Made by a program: the position numbers and the translations under genes | Source of the DNA: Chitinophaga pinensis | Lineage (GTDB): Bacteria > Bacteroidota > Bacteroidia > UKL13-3 | Direction: 5' to 3' | DNA: 64,000 nucleotides | NCBI GenBank assembly: GCA_945861965.1 | Contig: CAMAWM010000002.1 | Location: forward strand, 1-64,000 | Notes under the pieces: model-generated | What the model was told of the DNA's origin: nothing | Seen by the model: only the letters and a program-made list of their open reading frames with translations | Databases searched by the model: none | Shown: piece after piece, positions 9,187 to 18,405 of the stretch | Layout: each line of letters begins with the position of its first letter | How positions within the stretch are numbered: position 1 is the first letter of the stretch

Positions 9187-10305
9187 ATGAAATTTATAGT
9201 AAACAGTACAATACTTTTAAAACACTTGTCGATGATTGATGGGGTGGTTGTTTCAAAACCCATCATTCCTATTTTGAACAACTTTTTATTTGATATTCAA
9301 AACGGCAATCTCACCATCTCTTCAACAGATTTGGAAACAACAATGACTACCAGCATTAAAGTAGATGCGAAAGAAGATGTTTCGATAGCTGTGCCATCAA
9401 AAACCACTATTGAATTATTAAAATCATTGCCAGATCAGCCTTTGGCGTTTTCAATAAATGCCGAAAAGGGTTTTATGGAAGTTAAATATTCAACAGGTAA
9501 ATTTAAACTTAGCATTCAAAAAGGCGATGAATTTCCTCGTACACCTGAGTTAGAAAAAACAAAATCGTTCAGTATGGGATCGGCAGTATTGCAAAAAGCA
9601 ATTGCAAAAACTGTGTTTGCAACCAGCAACGATGAATTGAGATTGAACTTAACTGGAGTTTATATGCAATTGTTTGAATCGTCAATTACGTTTGTAGCAA
9701 CTGATGCCAACAGATTGGTGCGTTACACAAGAAACGATGTAAAGCCAGGAGTTGAGGATAATTTTATAATGCCTAAAAAAGCATTGAATCTTTTAAAGAA
9801 TTCGTTGCCAAGTGACGAAAGTGAAGTTTCAATTAGTTTTAATAAATCAAATGCATTTTTCTCGTTTGGCGATTTCAACCTTATTTGCCGTTTGATCGAT
9901 GAGAAATATCCGGATTACAAAGCAGTTATTCCTACTGAAAATCCAAACAAGCTATTGATTGATACAAATGAATTTAATATGGCAGTTAGGCGTATTTCAA
10001 TTACATCAAACAAAACCACTTACCAAATTCGTTTGAAATTTGCAGGAAGCGAAGTTACAATCAGTTCAGAGGACATTGATTATGAAAACGAGGCACAAGA
10101 AAAAATCAGTTGCACTTACGAAGGCGAAGATTTGGAAATTGGTTTCAATTCAAAATATTTAAGCGAAATGTTAAGTTCAATAGGTTCATCAAATGTAAAA
10201 CTAGAAATGAGCCAATCGAACAGAGCTGGAGTTATGGCGCCAGATGTAGTGGATGAAGGCGAAGAAATATTGATGTTGGTAATGCCAATGATGCTCAATA
10301 ATTAA
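9187..10305 (+). CDS. dnaN: DNA polymerase III beta subunit (sliding clamp)
   Basis: Forms the ring that tethers the replicative polymerase to DNA. 372 residues, the standard length, with three repeated clamp domains; the start MKFIVNSTILLKHL and the C-terminal PMMLNN are typical of bacteroidete DnaN. It stands alone: dnaA is not next to it and no DnaA-box cluster is evident, so this is not obviously the replication origin. The gene ends in a strong hairpin terminator facing secG. Confidence 0.97.
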   Translation: MKFIVNSTILLKHLSMIDGVVVSKPIIPILNNFLFDIQNGNLTISSTDLETTMTTSIKVDAKEDVSIAVPSKTTIELLKSLPDQPLAFSINAEKGFMEVKYSTGKFKLSIQKGDEFPRTPELEKTKSFSMGSAVLQKAIAKTVFATSNDELRLNLTGVYMQLFESSITFVATDANRLVRYTRNDVKPGVEDNFIMPKKALNLLKNSLPSDESEVSISFNKSNAFFSFGDFNLICRLIDEKYPDYKAVIPTENPNKLLIDTNEFNMAVRRISITSNKTTYQIRLKFAGSEVTISSEDIDYENEAQEKISCTYEGEDLEIGFNSKYLSEMLSSIGSSNVKLEMSQSNRAGVMAPDVVDEGEEILMLVMPMMLNN

Positions 10306-10322
10306 AGTATAGCAATAAAAGA

Positions 10323-10352
10323 AAACCTCCACTTTTTATTAAGTGGAGGTTT
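10323..10352. terminator. Bidirectional intrinsic terminator between dnaN and secG
   Basis: Perfect 12-bp stem AAACCTCCACTT / AAGTGGAGGTTT with a 6-nt loop, followed by T7 on the + strand and a run of A before it that gives T's on the - strand. It serves both dnaN and the lptE-TPR-secG unit. Confidence 0.88.
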
Positions 10353-10376
10353 TTTTATTGAGTGTTGTTGTAAATA

Positions 10377-10748
10377 TTAATTTCCAGGTGCTGGTGAAGC
10401 TCCTTGTTGTTGTGCAGGTGCTGTTTGGGCTGGAGTTTGAACTGGTTGCGGAGCAGTAGGAACTGGCGCATCCATTACATTTTCTTTTATACGGCTATCT
10501 TTAGTTCCAGCATCAGCTTCGCTAGAAGGCTGACGAGCAAAATTGGATAGTAAACTTAAAACGATAAGTGTAATGGCTAAAATCCAGGTTGCTTTTTCAA
10601 CCACATCAGTACTACGGCTTGCGCCCATTATTTGATTTGGTGCAATAAAATTTGCGGCAATTCCTCCACCTTTTGGATTTTGAATTAACACAACCAACGT
10701 TAACAAAACGCAGGCAATAATGATTAAAATTAAAATGGCTGTTAACAT
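10377..10748 (-). CDS. secG: Protein translocase subunit SecG
   Basis: Small inner-membrane partner of SecYE. Two membrane segments (about 3-22 and 53-72) flank the conserved cytoplasmic loop LIQNPKGGGIAANF. A low-complexity tail rich in Pro, Ala and Gln (PVPTAPQPVQTPAQTAPAQQ) extends it to 123 residues, as in many Bacteroidota. It lies 9 bp downstream of the TPR gene, so the two are probably co-transcribed with lptE. Confidence 0.94.
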   Translation of the reverse strand: MLTAILILIIIACVLLTLVVLIQNPKGGGIAANFIAPNQIMGASRSTDVVEKATWILAITLIVLSLLSNFARQPSSEADAGTKDSRIKENVMDAPVPTAPQPVQTPAQTAPAQQQGASPAPGN

Positions 10749-10757
10749 ACTTTTATT

Positions 10758-12326
10758 CTATTTATTTTCGGCTTTTATTTTAGTAATAAGGGCTGCGAAA
10801 TAACTCTTTTTATCGGGATAAATCAAACTTAATTTTTGATAGGCTGAAATGGCTTTATTGAAAAGGCCTTGTTGGGTATAAATAGTTGCCAATGTTTCAC
10901 TCACTAAAGTTCCGTCTTCTTCTGCGCTTTGCTTGGCTACATTTACAGGATCGAAAAATGCGGCTTTTGAGCGATTAATACTGGGGCTTTCAGAAATAAA
11001 TTTATCTAAGATTAGTGTAATTTCTGGACTGGGTTTAATGCCAGGTTCGAAAAAATTAACTCGTTTGTTTGTTTCACTAACTTCTGATGTATAAACCTGA
11101 TTAAATTTATTTACAGTAGTTTGATTGTCCAAAGTCATAGGAGTGAAATCAAATTCGGAAATTTCAGAATGAAGTTCTTCTTGGTAATTTTCATCAAGTT
11201 TTGGCTCAAATGAGGGCGTCACATATCCGGGAGTTAATCCTTCTATTTTATCGTATTCAATCTGAATGTTTAATGAATCATCGTTTGATTGATTTGTGAA
11301 ATTCTTCGTCATTTCAAACTCTGAATTAATCAAATTTTCAGCAGCAGTGTTTGTTTTTTGAGATGTTTCTAAACTAAATTCTTCATCTAAATTCAACCAT
11401 TCATTTAATGGCAAACCAACAACGCTTGCAAAACTATCGGCTAAAGCATCTTCCTCGCTTAATATTGTTTGTATTACTACGTTAGGATGTTCAATCTTTT
11501 TTACTTCCATTAACAATTCTTCCTCAATTGAATCCAACAAATTATCTAATGTCGGAATCTCTGAAAGTGCTTCTTCGTTTTGAACAATTACTGATTCAAT
11601 TATTTCAATTTCTGCTACTTCATTTATTGGTTTGACCTCTTCAATTGAAGTACTTTCTACATTTTCAAGTTTTGGAATATCCCATGAAAGTGCTTTGATT
11701 TCAATTAAAGGAAGTGCTTCGTTTTCCAACAAACTACTTTCGTCAAAATCTTTCAAAATATCATCGATGTCACTCCAAGGCATTTCAAATTTTACCATCG
11801 GACCTTCGCTTTCTACTGCCTCATTTTTGTTATTATCAAGCGTATTTTCAATTAAAATTTCAGTGGTTTTATTCTCAATAATTTCTTCAACCTCTAGTGT
11901 TTTGTTTGGTAAGATTTCTGGGACGCTATCTTCAATTACCAATTCCTCTTTTTTGTTTTCAACTTCGGCAATAATTTTTTCGACTGAATTTTCTTTTTGA
12001 ATACTTTGTTCATTTATTTCAGCAATAGAAATTTTTTCGGCATCCAATGCAGATTGAATTGTAATGGATGGAATTTTTTCATCGCTATCAATTGGAAGAT
12101 TATTTAAAAATTTATATAAAACGGTTCTATCGCCTGCAATTAATGCTGTAGTTTTTAATTGTTTTTCGTATTCAAAATGACTGGTGTTGAACAATGCCTT
12201 AGCCAGCAGCACTTGTGCTGTGCTGAAATAAGGGAAATCAGCAACGACTTTTTTTAATGCATCAATTGAATCGTTACCTAATTTCTCGGGTTGTTTAATT
12301 AGTTCTGTAAAATCGTTTTTGTTCAC
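10758..12326 (-). CDS. Acidic TPR-containing protein of the lptE-secG cluster
   Basis: 522 residues. The N-terminal 75 residues look helical and TPR-like (VVADFPYFSTAQVLLAKALF), the C-terminal 60 carry a clear TPR pair (LATIYTQQGLFNKAISAYQKLSLIYP), and the 350 residues between are strongly acidic, repetitive in Glu/Ile/Asn and probably disordered. No signal peptide is seen. The start is GTG at 12326, chosen because MNKNDFTELIKQPEKL is the expected N-terminus and no upstream ATG fits. It is placed between lptE and secG, an arrangement known from other Bacteroidota; the role is not established. Confidence 0.82.
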   Translation of the reverse strand: MNKNDFTELIKQPEKLGNDSIDALKKVVADFPYFSTAQVLLAKALFNTSHFEYEKQLKTTALIAGDRTVLYKFLNNLPIDSDEKIPSITIQSALDAEKISIAEINEQSIQKENSVEKIIAEVENKKEELVIEDSVPEILPNKTLEVEEIIENKTTEILIENTLDNNKNEAVESEGPMVKFEMPWSDIDDILKDFDESSLLENEALPLIEIKALSWDIPKLENVESTSIEEVKPINEVAEIEIIESVIVQNEEALSEIPTLDNLLDSIEEELLMEVKKIEHPNVVIQTILSEEDALADSFASVVGLPLNEWLNLDEEFSLETSQKTNTAAENLINSEFEMTKNFTNQSNDDSLNIQIEYDKIEGLTPGYVTPSFEPKLDENYQEELHSEISEFDFTPMTLDNQTTVNKFNQVYTSEVSETNKRVNFFEPGIKPSPEITLILDKFISESPSINRSKAAFFDPVNVAKQSAEEDGTLVSETLATIYTQQGLFNKAISAYQKLSLIYPDKKSYFAALITKIKAENK

Positions 12327-12439
12327 AACACAAAGAATAGGCGGGCAAATTAATAATTTTGAATGAAGGCGTTGTAATTTTTTTAGAAACTTATTTTTGG
12401 GCTGTTTTGTTTAATTCCAATCCTAAAATTTTGAATAAA

Positions 12440-12943
12440 TTACCAGTTGATGAATGCTTTATTGAATACATCCTGAACCAGCATTACCGAAACTTTATCC
12501 GAAAGTTCTTGTTCGCGTGTCGCAAAATCATCGCTTGCCGAAAAATCAATAAAATTGCTAAAAGTTTGAGTAAAGTTTTTCTCTGCTGCTTTTTTATTTT
12601 CAAGTGTAATTTCGATCGTAATCGTTAGTCGATTAATTGCATTTTGCTGATTGCCTTGTACTGCAGTTGGATTGATTTCATAACTTGTAATTTTCCCGCT
12701 AAAAGCTAAATCTCCTTCAGTAGAAGTAAGTTTCAATTGGGTTTCATTAACAAATTTTTGTTTTAATTTTTCAGTCAAATTTTGGCTTAACAAGGGGTTT
12801 ACAATGTTTGCCACATTTGAAATATAAGAAACCGAAAAAGTTTTTGCGTCTGGCGGAATGCTTGCTCCCGAATGGCTGTAAATGCCACATGAAGTTATAA
12901 AAAATGCAATGGGAATTAGTAAAAATAAAAATTGTTTTTGCAT
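12440..12943 (-). CDS. lptE: LPS-assembly lipoprotein LptE family
   Basis: Plugs the LptD barrel that inserts lipopolysaccharide into the outer membrane. 167 residues with lipobox FITSC (C19) directly followed by GIYSHSGASIPP, the start typical of bacteroidete LptE, and a single alpha/beta domain. No further motif is needed for the family. First visible gene of a unit continuing to the TPR protein (113-bp gap) and secG. Confidence 0.87.
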   Translation of the reverse strand: MQKQFLFLLIPIAFFITSCGIYSHSGASIPPDAKTFSVSYISNVANIVNPLLSQNLTEKLKQKFVNETQLKLTSTEGDLAFSGKITSYEINPTAVQGNQQNAINRLTITIEITLENKKAAEKNFTQTFSNFIDFSASDDFATREQELSDKVSVMLVQDVFNKAFINW

Positions 12944-12980
12944 TTATTTGAAATTGAATGGTTGTGTTTTTATATAAAAA

Positions 12981-14213
12981 CTATGCCGCATTTAAATTTT
13001 TATATCTTATTTGTTCAATTTTATTGTTGGCATATTCAAGTGTAATTTCGATTGATTTTTGATCCTTCATTTCTGGTGCTTCAAACATCAAATCTAACAT
13101 AATGGTTTCGCAAATATTGCGCAAGCCTCTTGCTCCAAGTTTGAATTCATAAGCTGTGTCAACAATCAATTCAATTACTTCTTTTGAAAGACTAAGTTCA
13201 ATATTGTCAATATCAAACATGTATTGATATTGCTTGATTAATGCATTTTTGGGTTCAGTCAAAATTTTTCTCAATGCATCTTTGTCCAATGGATCTAAAT
13301 GGCAAAGTACCGGAAGTCTGCCAATAATTTCGGGTATCAAACCATAACTTCTTAAATCAGCCGGACAGATATATTTCAACAAATTTCCATCGTCTATATT
13401 TCCATTTCCATCATCGTTTTTAAAGCCAATAGCTTGCGTTTTGAGTCTTCGTTCAATTTGTTTTTCAATTCCAACAAATGCGCCACCACATATAAATAAA
13501 ATATTTTGAGTATTTATTTGCACCAACTTTTGTTCGGGATGTTTTCGCCCACCTTGTGGTGGAACGCCTGCAATAGTTCCTTCTAATATTTTTAACAAAG
13601 CCTGTTGAACTCCTTCTCCGCTTACATCTCTGGTTATGCTTGGATTGTCGCTTTTGCGAGCAATTTTATCTATTTCGTCAATATAAACAATGCCCATTTC
13701 GGCCGCTTCTACATTGTAATCTGCAGCTTGAAGCAATCGCGATAAAATGCTTTCTACATCTTCGCCCACATATCCAGCTTCAGTAATTACGGTAGCATCG
13801 GCAATGCAAAAGGGCACTTGCAAAATTTTAGCAAGTGTTTTGGCTAACAATGTTTTTCCAGTTCCGGTTTCGCCAGCTAAAAGAATGTTCGACTTTTCAA
13901 TTTCAATTTCTGTTTTCTTTTTAGAAGTAATACGTTTGAAGTGATTGTGAACAGCAACACTTAATACCTTTTTTGCATCGTCTTGGCCAATAACATATTC
14001 GTCCAAATGTGCTTTTATGGTAGACGGCTTTAACAATTTCAAATTTACCAATGGCGTATTGGCACTTTGTAATGTTTTATCCTCGCTTATAATTCGAAAT
14101 GCTTGTTTGGTACATTCTTCACAAATCATGGCATCGACACCAGAAATCAAAAATTGAACTTTGCTTCTTTCATGTCCACAAAACGAACAATGATCTTCTT
14201 TTTTCTTAGCCAT
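12981..14213 (-). CDS. clpX: ATP-dependent Clp protease ATP-binding subunit ClpX
   Basis: Hexameric AAA+ unfoldase that feeds ClpP. An N-terminal C4 zinc-binding domain (CSFCGHERS...ICEEC) precedes the AAA+ module with Walker A GETGTGKT, Walker [10 protein letters not shown] and the pore and sensor regions; 410 residues is the normal length. It starts 3 bp after clpP ends, so both are read from one transcript. No anomaly seen. Confidence 0.98.
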   Translation of the reverse strand: MAKKKEDHCSFCGHERSKVQFLISGVDAMICEECTKQAFRIISEDKTLQSANTPLVNLKLLKPSTIKAHLDEYVIGQDDAKKVLSVAVHNHFKRITSKKKTEIEIEKSNILLAGETGTGKTLLAKTLAKILQVPFCIADATVITEAGYVGEDVESILSRLLQAADYNVEAAEMGIVYIDEIDKIARKSDNPSITRDVSGEGVQQALLKILEGTIAGVPPQGGRKHPEQKLVQINTQNILFICGGAFVGIEKQIERRLKTQAIGFKNDDGNGNIDDGNLLKYICPADLRSYGLIPEIIGRLPVLCHLDPLDKDALRKILTEPKNALIKQYQYMFDIDNIELSLSKEVIELIVDTAYEFKLGARGLRNICETIMLDLMFEAPEMKDQKSIEITLEYANNKIEQIRYKNLNAA

Positions 14214-14216
14214 TTT

Positions 14217-14906
14217 TTATTTTTTCTCTTCTGGTTTTTTACGAATCAACACATCGTCAATCATTCCGTATTCTTTTGCTTCTTCAGCTATCATCCAATA
14301 ATCGCGATCGCTATCTGTTTGAACTTTTTCAAATGGTTGTCCACTATGCGTTGCAATAATTTCATACAATTCCTTTTTTAGCTTTTGTATTTCACGTGCT
14401 GTAATTTCAATATCGCTTGCTTGCCCTTGTGCACCTCCAAGTGGTTGATGAATCATAATGCGTGCATGGCGCAAGGCAGTACGTTTTCCTTTTTCACCGG
14501 CACACATTAACACAGCTCCCATTGAAGCGGCCATGCCCGTGCAAATAGTTGCAACATTTGGTTGTATCCATTGCATGGTATCGTAAATTCCTAATCCAGC
14601 ATAAACCGACCCCCCCGGACTATTAATATACATTTGAATGTCTCTGCGTGCATCCATTGATTCAAGAAAAAGCATTTGTGCCTGTACAATATTGGCTATA
14701 TAATCGTCAATTGCAGTTCCCAAAAAAATAATTCGATCAGCCATCAATCGGCTAAACACATCAATCTCGCGAAAGTTCATTGGACGTTCTTCAATAACTG
14801 TTCGCGTCATGTCTTGCGTAGTGCTGTGTATATATTGATCAACCTTTAGACTGCTAATGCCTTTGTGTTTAATTGCATAGTCGCGAAATTCTTTTCCTGT
14901 ATTCAT
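14217..14906 (-). CDS. clpP: ATP-dependent Clp protease proteolytic subunit
   Basis: Serine peptidase of the ClpXP degradation machine. 229 residues with catalytic S128 (GMAASMGA), H153 (MIHQPLGG) and Asp in SDRDYW (D202). The N-terminal extension of about 35 residues precedes the processed core seen in other ClpP. It is followed by clpX at 3 bp and preceded by tig across a 170-bp gap that contains a good promoter, so clpPX can be transcribed apart from tig. Confidence 0.98.
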   Translation of the reverse strand: MNTGKEFRDYAIKHKGISSLKVDQYIHSTTQDMTRTVIEERPMNFREIDVFSRLMADRIIFLGTAIDDYIANIVQAQMLFLESMDARRDIQMYINSPGGSVYAGLGIYDTMQWIQPNVATICTGMAASMGAVLMCAGEKGKRTALRHARIMIHQPLGGAQGQASDIEITAREIQKLKKELYEIIATHSGQPFEKVQTDSDRDYWMIAEEAKEYGMIDDVLIRKKPEEKK

Positions 14907-14925
14907 GTTTAGTTTTGTTTGAGTT

Positions 14926-14956
14926 CAAAATTAGAAACTTGCATTGGATTGACAAG
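14926..14956 (-). promoter_or_regulatory. Bacteroidete-type promoter for clpP-clpX
   Basis: Read on the - strand: CTTG, an exact 19-nt spacer, TAATTTTG, then about 20 nt to the clpP ATG. It fully matches the phylum consensus. Confidence 0.62.
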
Positions 14957-15076
14957 TATTTTTACCAAAAACATTTGTTTAATACAATATGTATCGGATA
15001 AATTATAAAAATGAAAATAAAAAAGATGAAAAAAATGAATTTCTAAAAACCAATAAGACAGATTCAAATAATAAAG

Positions 15077-16459
15077 TTAATGTGCGTGATGAGCATGATT
15101 ATGCTCTTGCACAATTTTCATAAAATCTTCTGCTGAAATTTCTTTGTCGTTAACAGTTACCGAACTGCGAATAGCGGCATTAACTTTTATTTTAATGGCG
15201 GCATTAATCATTCTGCTTCGGTAATCTTCTTTTTGTAAACTTGGCTCAATCAATTGATTTATTAATTCCTCGCTAAGTCCATTGGCAGAGTAACCTCCAA
15301 ACATTTGTTTGGTATAATTTACGGCAGCTTCACGAATGTCTTCGTCTTCTACTTTAATATTATGAAGTGCCAATATTTTTTCTTCAAGCAAATGATTTCT
15401 CAAGTAATTTGCCTCTGGATTATATCCTTCGTCAATGTTTTCAGTATTAAATTTATCGGCATACCTGTCTAAAAGCCAACGCTTCAAAAATGCATCTGGC
15501 AATTGTATGTTGTGTTTAGCAACAATGGTATCAGACATTTCGTGCTCAAGTAAATGATCAGCTTGTCCAACATAAAAACTTTCAAGCTCAGTTTTAACAT
15601 TACTTCTAAAATCTTCAATGCTTGTTATCTTATCTTTTCCATAAACAGAATCAAAAAGTTCTTGATTGATTTCGGCTTCAGTATTTCTTTTTATTTCGCT
15701 TACCTGCAATTTAAAGTTAGGATTTAAATCTGCAATTCCTGCTTTTTGAACTCCAAGTGCGTGGCTTATTTCAGCTTCGTTGTTATCAAATAAGTTAAAA
15801 ATATTTACAGTGGATTCTTCAGCAATTGCAATTCCTTTTAATGCATTTTTTATTTCTTCATTTTTGATGGTAGAAATCAAAAATGGAACTTTTTCGGCAT
15901 GTACACCGCCTTCAAATATGCTTAAGTCTTCGTTAAGTTCAGTAACTGTACAATAAATCATATCGTTGTCAGATTCTGCTTTAGCTACATCCTCCAATTT
16001 GCCAAATCGTTTACGCATGCGTGTAATTTCATCGTCAATCATTTTTTCATCTGCCTGAACTACCAAACGTGTAAAAGTATCATCCTTCGAAATACTTAAT
16101 TCGAAAACTGGCGCTACACCAATATCAAATTTAAAAGTATAGTCAGCGCCTTTATCAATTTTTTCAATCAATGTTTCATTATTGATAACCGGTTCGCCAA
16201 GCATGTTGATATTGTTTTCCTTAATATAATCGTATAAACCCTTTGAAGCGGCAGCATTTATTTCTTCAAGAATTAAACTGTTTCCATACATACGCTCAAT
16301 CATTCCAAGTGGAGCTTGGCCTGGTCTGAAACCAGGGATGTTTGCTTTTTTGCGATAGTCTTTTATTTTTTTGTCCATTTCAGGCATATAATCTGCGCCC
16401 GAAATATTTACTGAGATGGTGCCATTTAAGGCATCTTTTTTTTCTAGAGATACGTTCAT
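15077..16459 (-). CDS. tig: Trigger factor (ribosome-bound chaperone)
   Basis: Binds nascent chains at the ribosome exit. 460 residues; the N-terminal domain has the ribosome-contact loop GFRPGQAP, and the remainder is divergent PPIase-region and C-terminal chaperone arms, as usual in Bacteroidota. The C-terminus ends EHNHAHHAH, a short His-rich tail that could bind metal. It lies upstream of clpP-clpX in the common tig-clpP-clpX order and just downstream of a tRNA-Leu gene on the same strand. Confidence 0.93.
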   Translation of the reverse strand: MNVSLEKKDALNGTISVNISGADYMPEMDKKIKDYRKKANIPGFRPGQAPLGMIERMYGNSLILEEINAAASKGLYDYIKENNINMLGEPVINNETLIEKIDKGADYTFKFDIGVAPVFELSISKDDTFTRLVVQADEKMIDDEITRMRKRFGKLEDVAKAESDNDMIYCTVTELNEDLSIFEGGVHAEKVPFLISTIKNEEIKNALKGIAIAEESTVNIFNLFDNNEAEISHALGVQKAGIADLNPNFKLQVSEIKRNTEAEINQELFDSVYGKDKITSIEDFRSNVKTELESFYVGQADHLLEHEMSDTIVAKHNIQLPDAFLKRWLLDRYADKFNTENIDEGYNPEANYLRNHLLEEKILALHNIKVEDEDIREAAVNYTKQMFGGYSANGLSEELINQLIEPSLQKEDYRSRMINAAIKIKVNAAIRSSVTVNDKEISAEDFMKIVQEHNHAHHAH

Positions 16460-16524
16460 TAAATTATTTACTCGTTAATTTCAACATTGATTGGTAAATG
16501 TTGAGGCTTTCAAAATTTTTTTTG

Positions 16525-16606
16525 TGCGCATGGAGGGACTCGAACCCCCACGCCTTTCGGCACCAGATCCTAAGTCTGGCACGGCTACCAATTACGCCAC
16601 ATGCGC
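16525..16606 (-). tRNA. tRNA-Leu (anticodon UAG)
   Basis: On the - strand the acceptor stem GCGCATG pairs with CATGCGC, followed by discriminator A. The anticodon arm CCAGA-CTTAGGA-TCTGG gives anticodon TAG with G37; the long variable arm (TGCCGAAAGGCGT) is of class II, and the T arm GGGGGTTCGAGTCCC is intact. CCA is not encoded (the next bases read CAA). 82 nt including the discriminator. It reads CUA and, with modification, other CUN leucine codons. Confidence 0.94.
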
Positions 16607-16626
16607 TTTTCCAAAAAAAAGGATGG

Positions 16627-16634
16627 CAAATGTA
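16627..16634 (-). promoter_or_regulatory. Candidate -7 element of the tRNA-Leu gene
   Basis: Read on the - strand, TACATTTG matches TAnnTTTG and ends 20 nt before the mature tRNA 5' end. No TTG is found at the -33 spacing, only a T-rich stretch. Confidence 0.4.
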
Positions 16635-16680
16635 CGCTTTGAAAACAGATAATAAAAATAATTTTAGGCAGTATTTTATT

Positions 16681-16935
16681 TCAGGCTTCGGGCAAGTTTT
16701 TTAAAAGCTCTTTGGCTTTATTTATTACGTGTAAAAAGAACAATACGGGCCAAACTAATGCCGCTTTGCTTGAATAATTAAGTAAAATTATGCTTGTAAA
16801 GACGCCAATACTAAATGAAGCAATGACAACATATATTAGTTGTATGCGTAGATTATTGCTTTTAATAAAGGAAACAATTGCAGAAAAAAGCAATAATGCC
16901 AAAGAAATAATTGCAGTGATGTAAATGATGTTCAT
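16681..16935 (-). CDS. Small three-segment membrane protein, function unknown
   Basis: The ORF track starts at 16971, but the internal ATG at 16935 (MNIIYITAIISL) gives an 84-residue protein that begins directly at the first membrane segment; the upstream start would overlap the M61 coding region. Three hydrophobic segments are visible (about residues 3-24, 33-53, 58-73), then a basic tail. I do not recognise the family. Its start codon lies inside the 20-bp palindrome shared with the divergent peptidase gene. Confidence 0.6.
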   Translation of the reverse strand: MNIIYITAIISLALLLFSAIVSFIKSNNLRIQLIYVVIASFSIGVFTSIILLNYSSKAALVWPVLFFLHVINKAKELLKNLPEA

Positions 16936-16971
16936 ATTTGCAAATATGAAGTACAAAGTTTCGATAAACAA
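16910..16971. promoter_or_regulatory. Palindromic bidirectional promoter over two start codons
   Basis: TTCATATTTGCAAATATGAA (16931-16950) is a perfect 20-bp palindrome containing the start codons of both divergent genes (CAT 16933-16935, ATG 16946-16948). Each arm holds CATATTTG, one base off TAnnTTTG. On + a TTG lies exactly 19 nt upstream (16911-16913); on - a TTG lies 20 nt upstream (16969-16971). Predicted starts fall at or next to the start codons, implying leaderless messages. Confidence 0.5.
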
Positions 16972-18397
16972 CCCAACAGAACATTTTATTCAAATAGAGG
17001 GGAAAATTGAAAATATAAAATCGCAAGAAGTGTTGTTGCAATTACCAGCATGGAGACCGGGAAGGTATGAGCTTGGAAATTTTTCGAAAAATATTAGAAA
17101 GTTTAAAGCAATGGATGAAAGCGGCATCGAATTGCACGTCAGAAAAACATCAAAAGATTGTTGGAAAATAATTAATCCAACGATGCTGAATAGTATAATA
17201 ATACATTACGAATACTATGCAAATCAATTGGATGCTGGCGCATGTTATTTAGACGAAAATCAATTGTATGTTAACCCAGTTCATTGTTTTATGTACCAAT
17301 CAGAAAACATGAAAGAATCTTTTGAAATTGAATTGAACATTCCGGATAATTACAAAATTGCATGTCAACTTTCTGAAAAAAATAAAGTTCTTTTTGCTAA
17401 AGATTTTCAACAGCTTGCTGACAGCCCGTTTATTGCATCTGAGAAGTTAGAAAAAACTTCGTTTTCAATTGAAAATTCAACAATCCATTTTTGGTTTAAT
17501 GGAGCCCACAATGTAAACATCGAAAAACTAAAAGAAAATACGATTTCATACGCCAAAAAACAGGTAGAAATTTTCGAAGAATTGCCTTGTAAAGAGTATC
17601 ATTTTTTGTACCAAATGTTGCCAGATGCTTTTAGGCATGGCGTTGAACACGAAGATTCAACCGTTATTGCAATGGGAAAAAGAGAAGATGAAACTGACGA
17701 GAATTTTTACGATAGTTTATTGGCAATTAGTTCGCACGAATTTTTTCATTTATGGAATATAAAACGCATTCGTCCTGTTGAAATGTGGCCTTATGATTTT
17801 ACAAAAGAAAACTATTCGACACTTGGATATGTTTACGAAGGAATTACAACATATTATGGCGATTTAATTTTGCTAAGAAGCGGAATTTGGAACTGGGAAA
17901 AATATGCAGCAAGTTTTAATGGCGACTTAGAAAAACACTTAAATAATGAGGGTAGATTTAATTATTCGGTGGCCGAATCTTCGTTTGATACATGGTTGGA
18001 TGGATACACTCAGGGAATTCCTGCAAGAAAAGTTTCAATTTATTTTGAAGGAATGTTAGCGGCTATGATTGCCGATTTAATGATAATAAAAAACTCAGAC
18101 GCAAAGTTTTCGCTTGATAATGTAATGCACGATTTGTACCACGATTATTATAAAAATAACAAAGGATATACGGAAAGCGATTATAAAAATTTGTTAGAAA
18201 AATATGCAGGCATTTCTTTCGATTCCTATTTTAAGGATATAATTTGGGGAAAAGGAAAAATTGAAAAATATTTAGAAGAATATATAAGTTTGCTTAGTTG
18301 TTCTATATTTGAAAAAAAAATTCAACGACAAATTGATGTAGAATCCAATCCATTGTTTGTTTATTGGATGAATAGAAAAAAATGTTCTACTAAATAA
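16946..18397 (+). CDS. M61 family metallopeptidase (glycyl aminopeptidase type)
   Basis: I choose the ATG at 16946 (MKYKVSINNP), which matches the conserved N-terminus of the family, rather than the track start at 16925. 483 residues: an N-terminal beta domain with the hallmark LPAWRPGRYELGNF, then a zinc peptidase domain with HEFFH (about residues 264-268) and the downstream Glu ligand in YEGITTYYGD. No signal peptide, so it is probably cytoplasmic; the C-terminal PDZ domain of longer members is absent or minimal. Followed 8 bp later by the Crp/Fnr gene. Confidence 0.88.
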   Translation: MKYKVSINNPTEHFIQIEGKIENIKSQEVLLQLPAWRPGRYELGNFSKNIRKFKAMDESGIELHVRKTSKDCWKIINPTMLNSIIIHYEYYANQLDAGACYLDENQLYVNPVHCFMYQSENMKESFEIELNIPDNYKIACQLSEKNKVLFAKDFQQLADSPFIASEKLEKTSFSIENSTIHFWFNGAHNVNIEKLKENTISYAKKQVEIFEELPCKEYHFLYQMLPDAFRHGVEHEDSTVIAMGKREDETDENFYDSLLAISSHEFFHLWNIKRIRPVEMWPYDFTKENYSTLGYVYEGITTYYGDLILLRSGIWNWEKYAASFNGDLEKHLNNEGRFNYSVAESSFDTWLDGYTQGIPARKVSIYFEGMLAAMIADLMIIKNSDAKFSLDNVMHDLYHDYYKNNKGYTESDYKNLLEKYAGISFDSYFKDIIWGKGKIEKYLEEYISLLSCSIFEKKIQRQIDVESNPLFVYWMNRKKCSTK

Positions 18398-18405
18398 GGA
18401 TTATT

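Noticed and set aside
11632-12000. 122-aa Ser-rich + strand ORF
   Set aside because: Antisense of the acidic repetitive region of the TPR protein, which yields Ser/Phe-rich translations by composition.
12359-12628. 89-aa + strand ORF over lptE
   Set aside because: Overlaps the confirmed lptE frame and its upstream gap; no recognisable features.
16681-16971. Longer start for the small membrane protein
   Set aside because: The extra 12 residues would overlap the M61 start region and are not part of the membrane segment.
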